From Torreya grandis (taxonomy: Eukaryota; Streptophyta; Pinopsida; Cupressales; Taxaceae): a stretch of 64,000 nucleotides of DNA. The stretch's first letter is position 1. Every line of letters begins with the position of its first letter. The notes below the pieces were generated by a model. It did not search any database and was not told the origin of the DNA. It saw only the letters and a list, made by a program, of their open reading frames with translations. Shown in pieces: positions 56,031 through 64,000 of this stretch. The stretch lies in assembly GCA_037957365.1 (NCBI GenBank), contig JARHVA010000001.1, forward strand, positions 13,225,001 through 13,289,000, given 5' to 3'. A program made the translations under genes and the position numbers.

Positions 56031-56261
56031 CAATTTTTCTTTCCCTATTTTCCCTAAGTGTAGTTTGCACAGGTTGTGTTTTTTAGCCTTTGTTGTGTAT
56101 GTTTTCCTTTATGTTTGGGGTAAAAGCTTTATGATTGATTCTTGGATATCTCAGGGCTATTGCTAACTTTTTCAAGCTATGTTCTAACTCCATGCCCAAT
56201 GGACTTTGAGGCTAATGGTTTCTAAGCATAGCAGGCATGCTTCCCCTAGGAATTGCCAAAT

Positions 56262-58456
56262 TGTTGACCATTTTTGGTCTCGTAGGAAAAAAATTGGTCC
56301 CCCTTCTCTTTGCTTTCCATTTCCATGCCTAGACATGAAGGATAATGTAGAAATATGCTTTTGCGTCACATTTTTTCCTTCTTGGCATGAAAAAGGCTCA
56401 ACTTCAAGCATTTGGTGTGGAAAGAACAGGCTGGGTTGAAAGGAGTGGTTATGCAGGAATTTGCAAGGGAGTAAGTAAACCATTTTAGAGGGATTTTTAT
56501 CAGAAAAAAGGACTAAAGCTCAAAAGGCCAAAGGATCAATTTAAAAAACTCAAAGGTTAAGTGCCCTTGTAGAGGGCAGGTGATGAGCAAAGTGGACCAT
56601 TACAAAATATCCAAAGTATAACTTTAAATTTGATTACCCTTGTAGAGGGTAGCTGGTCAAAAGGGACAAAACAAGGTAGAGTTTTCCTTCAAAAAAGACA
56701 ACTCAAAAGATAAAACAAGGCTGAATTTCTTTGGGCAAAATGTCTGAAGAAATTCCTTTCGGACATTTTGTCCGAAGAAATTCAAAAGGCAAGTCGCCGA
56801 ACAAAGACTGTCCATTTAGAAAGAAATTCCGTGGAAAATGGTAAGGTAAATCCTTCAGATAAAAAGTCTGAAGGAATTCCTTCAGACATTTTGTCCAAAG
56901 GAATTTGTCCACAAAAAATTCAACTGAAAGCAAGCGTTTAAAATGAAGGGAACAATTCCTTTAGGCAAAATGTCTGAATGAATTCCTTCAGACATTTTGT
57001 CTGAAGGATGTGAGAACCACAAAGAGCCCAAAGGACCCCGAAGGGCAAGTGCCCTTGCAGGGGACTCTCAACGACCATGAAAAGGACCTTTCTTAAAGCC
57101 TAAAGGGATACCTTCCCTTCAGGAGGGTTAAAAAGACAAAGGCCCATCCGAAGAAAGAAAGTTTGGAGGAATTGCAAAAAGGGGTGATGGGCCCGAAGAT
57201 GTCAAAATTAAGCATCATGAACTAGCTGTTAGAATCCAGATGTCCGATGATGTCCCCATAGATGTCAAATTCATGGCAATAGAATAGTCATTAGCTTCAA
57301 ATGGTGACGGGAACGCAACGTCAACTTTATGGCAATGAAATATCTATTGATCTTTAAAGGTTCGAGCATGAACCCAAAAGAATTCAAAGGCCTTAGGGCC
57401 AAAGGGAAGAGACTACTGAGAAAGGATCCAGCAAAAGATGAGAAGATAGCCCTGAGTGCTCAAAAAGCCAATAAAAGACAAAGCCAAGAAAAGACAAAGC
57501 CAAGAAGAGACAAAAATAACAAGGAAAGACAAGAATAGCCCAGGTGTCAAAATAAAAGCGTCGGTAGAGGAGTTTTTCTAGTGGTTGAAATAGTTTCCAC
57601 CAAGTGGTCATCAAGGAATGCAAATAGTGAATGATGTGGCCTATCTTTTTCCTCATTTTGCATTAATGAGCAGACAATCAAGTGAATCTCTTTAAGAAGT
57701 GGTCTTGTTTGCAGAAAAAATAGGTGGCCTTGTCATTAAAATAATTGGGTGACTCATGCTTCTATAGTAGCGTTTAATACATTTTAAGTGCTAAATTCAA
57801 GACTGGTGACTACACAACATGGTTCTAGCAAGCCATTTCTAGAAGGATGATATCAGCAACAGTGACTTCCTCTTCCTGATGTTCTCAATGCACATGGGCC
57901 ACGTGTAAAAAAGGTGCCAAAGTCTTTTCCAAAGGGACACCATTGCTTCCTCTCTCTTTATATATATTGTAACCTCCAAGTGAAGAAAGAATCTCTCATT
58001 TTTGTATGGCATAGCCCTACCAAATTTTCACCTTGAATCAATAAAAAGCATTTTTACCTCTATTTGGTTGGATATATCTCTGAGTGTGCCTGAGTATTAA
58101 CCTTGTGTTCAGTCATTATCCCATAATGCTTTCATAGGCTTGATACCAACATACTTGGTATAGACAAAGTGCCATTCCTACAGGTAACAAGGAGAGATGT
58201 ATCTGGAGTGCAGAGACAGAAGAAGGTTACCAAGCAGTGTGTTTTCCTACAACACCTATGGTAAGTTCATTCTCTGTGTGTATCTTCATTAAACCTCCCT
58301 ATTAAGCTCTCTGTAGTCTGGTTCTTTTATCAGATAAAGTGTATGTATGTGCTCTTATGGTTTGAAGTGTGAGCAAATGAGTAGATCAATTTTTTTGGTG
58401 CATCACCATTTAATTTAGGCTCTGATTTTAGTAATCCTTCTCTCTTTCCCAACCCC

Positions 58457-58491
<35 letters not shown>

Positions 58492-58657
58492 CAATAGTAC
58501 TGGAATAACTCAGAGATGCATCAAAGGGAGCTATCCCTTATCTAGAGATTATCCCCTTAGTTTTGCTAGACCCACAGGCAAGACAGGAGTCTCCATTGTG
58601 TCGCGTGGAAGAGAGAAGCCCAGTCTTCTCTCAAGGATACAATCCACTGCGTCAATA
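56262..58657 (+). repeat. Element-F 3' LTR
   Basis: Collinear with 51031-53438. The end has decayed to GCGTCAATA and the target duplication follows. Palindromes near 56726-56785, 56852-56901 and 56957-57008. Confidence 0.94.
58460..58488. repeat. (TA)n microsatellite in Element-F 3' LTR
   Basis: About 14 TA copies at the site that holds about 25 in the other LTR. Confidence 0.95.
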
Positions 58658-58662
58658 GTAAC
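58658..58662. repeat. Element-F target-site duplication, right copy
   Basis: GTAAC, identical to 51026-51030. Confidence 0.93.
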
Positions 58663-60650
58663 TATGAATAGGATTAGGATTAAAATAGAGGATGTAGAAG
58701 ATAGGGGAGCCTAGAGAGAAGTTACATAATTTAAAAAAATTAGAGAGTTTAGAGATCATGCAGAGAAAGGAATGGAAGGGCCTAAGAAAGAATTGGACAA
58801 GGATTGGGATAGAGAGGATATGGAACATAATGAGGAGAAAAAGGAAAATAGACTAGCAGTATAACAATTAGAAGATAGGGGTAGATCAAAACTACAAGGA
58901 TATTTTATGGACTAGGAAAATAATATTTTTTGGAGGAATTTATGCATAATCAAAGAAGTATCATAGGTTCAAGGTTCCAGATAAAATACATTGAAGACAC
59001 AAATCATTCATTTCAAGAGTACACATCCCTCGAGCCCATTTTATATTTATAGAAGAGAAAGAAAAGTGTAGAGGTCAGGACATGTAAAAATTGGTTTGAA
59101 TTGTTTACAAATAAAATTGATAAACTTAGAGGGTAGAAACTAACAAATTGATAGACAAGAAGAGGTTAGAAGAGGGTGGGATCTCTTTCAAAACTAGTTT
59201 TAAGACACCTATAAGGATTAGTTCATAGAATCCCATAGTAGCAGTAGCAAGTGCACCAAACATGGCATTAAATGCATGAATGTTTATTACTTTAACACTA
59301 TATGATGGGTTGTCTAAATTTGAACAATATTTATTAGCATGTGATATGAAATGGCAAGTTAAAGGAGAGACTATTGAAGATGTGAAGAAATGCGAACTCA
59401 TAGGAGCCTTAACAAGCCGAGCTCTCATGTTCATTTATAAAAGGGATGTTAATTTTGTAATTATTAAATAATTTAAGTACCAACTAATTGTAAAATTAAA
59501 TATGAAGAAGTGTTAAATTCAGACCATTCAAGATCTTAAGGAGATTCAATAGCCAAGTAGAGAATCATATGGGAATACGATCATGGATTTTTAGGCATAA
59601 TGAATAAAATTGATTTTGTCATGGAAGATAAAGATAAGGCTATTTGGTTTGTGAAAGGGATGAAATCAAGGATAATATTTTCCATTGCTTAGTCATAATT
59701 TTTGATTAAGGATGATGCTCAAATATCTGCACTTCAAGTGGAATAGATTGAGGATTATGGAGATGCCTCATCAACTAGCTCTAAAATTAAGATGAAAATA
59801 GATGTTTTTATCAAGAAGATGGATGAGCTTAATGAGATAAATAAGTCCAAGTTAGGTCTATGGTGTATGGAGTATGGTAAGGGAGGAAATCATAGGAATT
59901 ATTGTGCTAAAATCAAAATTGAATTATGTGATATATGCAAAGTAGTAGAACATGTAATATTACCATGTCATTTACTACAATAGTACATTAAAAAAAAACA
60001 AAGATTTTATTGTAATTTTTTAAAATTGGACAATCATAATGAGAAGAGTTACCATAATTTACATGATCTAAAATAATATATAACTAATAATGTCTTCATA
60101 GTCACAACACAACATATACCTACTACAAAGTAGGGAATTTTAGGCATGAAGATGGAAATGTCTAGTGTGACACAAGGTGGTTGGTGTGGATGCCTTCATT
60201 GCCATAATATCAACCCTAGGGTATGGCTAGATGGACATCTTCATCTCCACATCATCATTATCATTCCTTGTGGAACACTATGATTTCTCAACCCCCATAA
60301 TCAAATTAAGCTCCATCATCACCTCAATGACAGTATGATGGATATGATGTGCAATAATAATAGTAAGAAGGATCTGATGGGAAAAAGTCACAAGGTTTGG
60401 GTTTTAAACAAAAAGGGAGGATATAGGGGAGGTTACTATGATGGATATAAAGGAGGTTGAAATAACAACCATCAGTAATCTCATCAACCAATAATATGTT
60501 ATCAGTGTGTTGAATATAACTAGTTCGCATGAAACTACCTGACTAATCCTCAAAGATAAATGTATTATGTTTATTTTAGAGTTTTAGGAAAATATTATAC
60601 TAAAGATTGACCATTTTTTGAAAATTAGAGGAAAGAAAAACCTGTGCAAA
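58663..60650 (+). pseudogene. Gypsy-E gag with zinc-knuckle remnants
   Basis: Continues the frame begun at 50930: MNRIRIKIEDVEDRG, then a charged stretch (PKKELDKDWDREDMEHNEEK). Near 59283-59450 (63 open codons) YDGLSKFEQYLLACDMKWQV then EDVKKCELIGALTSRAL looks like a gag capsid segment. Near 59860-59975 WCMEYGKGGNHRNYC then CDICKVVEHVILPCH is a pair of zinc-knuckle-like motifs in which one Cys is now Tyr. Near 60498-60550 ICYQCVEYN and later NPQ resemble a third (CYQCGEYGHxxxxC). Stops are frequent. Belongs to a Ty3/gypsy element whose pol follows in order. Confidence 0.72.
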
Positions 60651-61069
60651 AAATAAATATGATAAATTTTCACCTTAAGCAGAATGCATTCATGCAAGTA
60701 GTCACAAGGCAATAATAGGTATAACAAGGATTTAACTCTTTAAAAATGGCATAAGATCAAATAATCAGGAAGGTTTAACATGATAAGTATCTTGACCCTT
60801 AAAGGGAAAAAGGTTTGATGTATCAAACAACACAAGTCCTTTAGAACATACAATAATAAAATGCATTGAAAGGTGATGCCACATCTACTAATGCACACAT
60901 ATATGGGTAGATTGTTCACATAATGTGCCAATGAGAAGTAGTGACTACATTGACAGATCTATTGAAACTTTTGAGCATTATATGAAATGAAGATATCTCA
61001 CAGAATATTACAAATATTTTACATAATTTGCTCAAATGTGCACAATAAGGATGGAAACATACCAACAAG

Positions 61070-61440
61070 ATCATGTGGTATATAAAAACTAAAAATCCCC
61101 AAGACGCTAACTCTCGAATGAATATTAAATTAATAGGGTATGAAGTACATAATGTTGTATTTGAATTTGGAAGCATAATAAATATGATACCAAGATCTAC
61201 ATGGGAGGCTATTGGTCAACCATCATTGGGCTATAGTCTGATTATTCTTAGTCTCATAAATTATGGGAGAGTATAACCAATTGGATAGCTTAAAGATGTA
61301 AAAATTAAGGTTGCTAACTTAAGCTTGTAAGGATATTTCAAGGTATTTGACATGAAAATGGATGAGACCTATTATCATACTTTAATTGGTAAGAAATGGG
61401 ATTATGATCATCAAATGATTATCAATACAATGAAAAATCA
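61070..61440 (+). pseudogene. Gypsy-E aspartic protease remnant
   Basis: The open stretch 61073-61276 reads MNIKLIGYEVHNVVFEFGSI then INMIPRSTWEAIGQPSL. This matches gypsy retropepsins of the form VxxDxGSxxNxLPxxTWExMG, with Glu where the catalytic Asp should be. Further patches after a stop are VKIKVANLSL, GYFKVFDMKMDETYYHTLIG and KKWDYDHQMIINTMKNQL, corresponding to the end of the domain (YPxLxGxxWxxDxxxxINxxxxxxxF). Loss of the catalytic Asp and stops make it inactive. Confidence 0.75.
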
Positions 61441-62880
61441 ATTGGAGGCATGCCAAATAGATAATATAATTGTGATATATTTGAATAAGTCTAAGCATAA
61501 GCCATGTCATCGCTAGATAACCAGAGTCACCTTATGTTTATGAGGATAAGATTTAGTTCAAGGTAAATGTAAATAACAAATAAAATGCTTTATAAGCTAT
61601 TGAATATTATTTCTTTAATCCATAGCTAAAATGGTAAATATAGTTGTAGTTAGTTGAACAGTCTATGTACATACCAGTTACAAAAAAGTCACTAGAAGAT
61701 CAGTTTCAGATTGAAGAATGTAGGTCTACCTTTGTGTGATTGTCAACCAGGTTTGAGGTAGATTTATTATATAATATAGGTGCAATAATTATGGATTACA
61801 CATAGCCTACTTTGGAAGGTACCTTATCATGGGAAGCAACATCTTTGGTACATGGCAAATCAGATATGCATATGTTAAACTAAGTTTAGGGAGATTATAA
61901 GGTGCACCTTATGTGATTGGTCTTCTCTAATGAATGCCAACTACCATAATACTTCACAACTAATTATATCAATCAGTTTTTTATGACTAAAGCATCATGT
62001 CTTTAATGTGGATTAGAGAGTTAGTACACTCAATTATGAATTAAAGGGAACTAATGCGACATTGTGGGTAGTTCATAGGAAATCTCAGTTACTATGAGAT
62101 GAGGTGTGAGAATTAATGTGGGCACATTTTCATATACCAACCACTATTAGAGCATATTGGCCATTATTTCAAGAAAGACAATGTTCAAAGTTGCATATAC
62201 ACAAGTGCATAGACATATACACTTTGGTACTGCTTATAACTACTTGGTATATGTATCAAGATCATATGAGAGAAACTAAGCATTGGGAACAGGTTCAATA
62301 ATACTTTATCCAAACATTTGTTTTTAAAGATAAAAATCTTGTAATACATAGTGATTTATATAAATTGAAAATATTTATATTTCATGGGCAAGAATAATAC
62401 CTAAGTACTGCGACAGATTCATCATCACAACAAAAATCAGCTCATGATTTAAATAAAACTATAATAATTATAAGCTAGTAAAAAGAAAGAACATTTTTTT
62501 AGCCAACCTTGTAATAGGATTACAAATGAGTTGACAGGGTCTAGTAATAGTTGTGAGGATTTGAACTTGAATGTATTTCTCAAATCAAAATGAGACACTG
62601 AACCATCAAAAGCTTAAATCATAAAACAAAATGAGGATGAAAAGCTATGAAATTTCAATATTCTATAACATGAAGGGAAAACAACTATACAAGAATCCAT
62701 TTCTAGTATATCTAAAAGGATATATCAGGAACCACAAAAAAAGTTGTTAAAAATATTGGGATAAAGCTTATGTCAAAGCTTGTGATTTTGGGAGATTACT
62801 GGACCTGTAATCAAATTTTAGAAGGGTTTTAGTGATTAAGGGATTATCATGATGTTTTCCCACTAAGTTTGTAAAAGTAA
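61441..62880 (+). mobile_element. Gypsy-E segment between protease and RT
   Basis: AT-rich with short open frames (for example 62116-62301) that I cannot assign. Lies where gypsy elements carry a variable spacer. No inserted element recognised. Confidence 0.45.
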
Positions 62881-62900
62881 AAGGTGTAGATCCATAGTTA

Positions 62901-63700
62901 GTGGAGATGCACATTGAACTCAGAGAGTGCACAAGACCTATCAAAAAGTTCCCATACATATTGAGTCCCAACATGAAGTTGAAGGTTGAGCTAGATTGCA
63001 TGCATGAAGCAAGTATCATTTATCTAGTTGAAAAGGTAGATTGGGTTAGTCCCATGGTTGTGTATCCTAATAAGTTAGGTGAGGTTAGGGTATGTAGGGA
63101 TTACTATGCATTGAATGATTCTTGCATCAATGATCCCTTTCCTATACCCTTCACCAATGAGGTTCTAGAATCAGTCACAAGTCATGAATTATATTCCATT
63201 ATGGACATAATCAGTGTATATCATCAAATTATCATCATAAAATAAGACCAGGCCAAAATAATATTCACAACTGAATGGGGTTCTTTTGAGTATAAGGTAA
63301 TGTCATTTGGTGTAAAGAATGCTCCAATTATATTTTCTATGGATGTGGTGATTACTTTTAAGGACTTTGTTCATGATTTTTTTGAGGTTATTTAGATGAT
63401 TGGGTTGTATTTTATTTGTTCAAAGACCACTTGTCCAAATTGTGGCCAATGTTAGAATGTTATATAGCCCTACAAATTGCATTAAATTTTAAAAAAATAA
63501 TTTTTTTCACACCATTTAGTGTTTTGTTGGGTCATGTAGTCTGTAATGATGAAATTTTGGTTGATCAAACCAAAATTTCAATCATAGTGGATATGGCACC
63601 TCCAAATATTTCTATGTAAGTATGAACATTTTTGGGTCAAATAAGGTATTACAAGAAATTCATCAAAGGTTACATAAATATCTCTACATCTTTGGAAAAT
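62901..63700 (+). pseudogene. Gypsy-E reverse transcriptase
   Basis: The 114-codon open stretch 62901-63245 carries LVEKVDWVSPMVVYPNKLGE, VRVCRDYYALNDSCINDPFP then IPFTNEVLESVTSHELYSIM and DIISVYHQI. This is the canonical gypsy RT entry, with the first catalytic Asp in MDIISVYHQ. A stop follows, then FTTEWGSFEYKVMSFGVKNA. YLDD is intact at 63389-63400, but in another frame: a one-base shift lies in or near the T-run around 63376-63383. The open stretch to 63619 contains DHLSKLWPMLE and VLLGHVVCNDEILVDQTKIS (the GHxVxxxGIxVDxxKI segment). Confidence 0.9.
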
Positions 63701-63729
63701 ATGTTGCCTAAGGATACATGATTTGAATA

Positions 63730-64000
63730 TACCCATGATTTCCAATAAACATTTGTTGAGCTAAATCAAATGTTGGTTACAACTCCCATATTGGTCTTTC
63801 CCAACTGGAGTAATCTATTTCATGTACATGTAGATGCTTTAGGTATTATGGTGGGATCCATGTTAGCCCAACGAAGAGATGGTGGATTGGACCATCCTAT
63901 CTATTTTTCAAGCATAAAATTATCAGTTGCAAATATACGATAGAATATGAAGCACTAAAAATGGTGTTTGCACTACATAAGTATAGACATTATCTTATGG
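63730..64000 (+). pseudogene. Gypsy-E RNase H, cut by window end
   Basis: Follows RT: FVELNQMLVTTPILVFPNWS, then LFHVHVDALGIMVGSMLAQR with the first RNase H Asp. After that come DHPIYFSS and, at the window edge, an AL(K/R)MVFALHKYRHYL segment, all typical of gypsy RNase H. At least one frame change and one stop. Integrase should lie beyond the window. Confidence 0.85.

Larger units (their letters stand above)
51031..58657 (+). mobile_element. Element-F: large non-autonomous LTR element without pol
   Basis: 7627 bp with LTRs of 2408 and 2396 bp (roughly 9% different in a sampled stretch), flanked by GTAAC. The 2823-bp interior carries one long decayed open frame of unknown identity and no protease, RT, RNase H or integrase. 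Size and lack of pol fit the LARD class (large retrotransposon derivatives). The sequence after the 5' LTR, TTTTTGGCATGCCCGATGGG, resembles leaders of plant gypsy elements, so a gypsy helper is likely. Inserted in Gypsy-E gag. Confidence 0.93.

Noticed and set aside
58663..64000. Endogenous pararetrovirus as the source of the gag-protease-RT-RNase H block
   Set aside because: The RT wording and zinc knuckles fit plant Ty3/gypsy, and no movement-protein motif was seen. The absence of integrase is explained by the window end.

Overview
The window looks like intergenic heterochromatin of a large seed-plant genome. A conifer or other gymnosperm is plausible but not proven. It is AT-rich, I found no host gene in 64 kb, and almost everything recognisable is an LTR retrotransposon or its remains. 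All recognised coding sequence is retroelement gag/pol, mostly broken by stops and frameshifts. I found no rRNA, tRNA, CRISPR or bacterial-type feature.

Layout, left to right. (1) 1-21784 is a minus-strand Ty3/gypsy-like element, Gypsy-A, with LTRs of about 2.7 kb. Its 3' LTR is cut by the window start, its interior is 2346-4663, and its 5' LTR is 4664-6550 plus 20947-21784. That 5' LTR is split by a plus-strand Copia, Copia-1 (6551-20941, target duplication GAGAC). Copia-1 carries a younger minus-strand Copia, Copia-2 (9170-14894, duplication TCACA), and a separate 2.2-kb unidentified insertion in its RNase H region (about 18145-20313). (2) 23085-27053 is a decayed minus-strand gypsy, Gypsy-B, with gag, protease, RT, RNase H and integrase all visible. 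(3) 29472-32740 is the decayed plus-strand Gypsy-C, head-to-head with Gypsy-B. (4) 32850-36660 holds two direct copies of an unidentified repeat of about 1 kb. (5) 37614-42067 is Copia-3, a non-autonomous relative of Copia-2 with complete 1169-bp LTRs, target duplication ATTAT and a coding region reduced to ordered patches. (6) 42320-50900 is mostly unassigned, with a Copia gag scrap and an LTR-like end. (7) 50930-64000 is a plus-strand gypsy, Gypsy-E, running off the window. Its gag is split by Element-F (51031-58657, duplication GTAAC), a large element with 2.4-kb LTRs and no pol.

How the parts relate: Copia-2 and Copia-3 share the LTR start, primer-binding site, a second downstream copy of it, the polypurine tract, and a distinctive CpG-rich cluster of the palindrome ACCGACGTCGGT. 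That palindrome joins two inverted DRE/CRT cores around a GACGTC bZIP core. In both elements the cluster lies upstream of a TATA-like box in the LTR, and a 21-bp-periodic version lies between the integrase and RT coding segments. The pair looks like an autonomous/non-autonomous family with a possible stress-responsive promoter, which is the most interesting signal here. Divergence between the two LTRs, counted by eye, is about 3% for Copia-3, 4-5% for Copia-2, roughly 9% for Element-F, and about 13% or more for Copia-1 and Gypsy-A. This order agrees with the nesting.

All boundaries were read by eye. LTR ends supported by target-site duplications are firm; limits of decayed coding segments are approximate.
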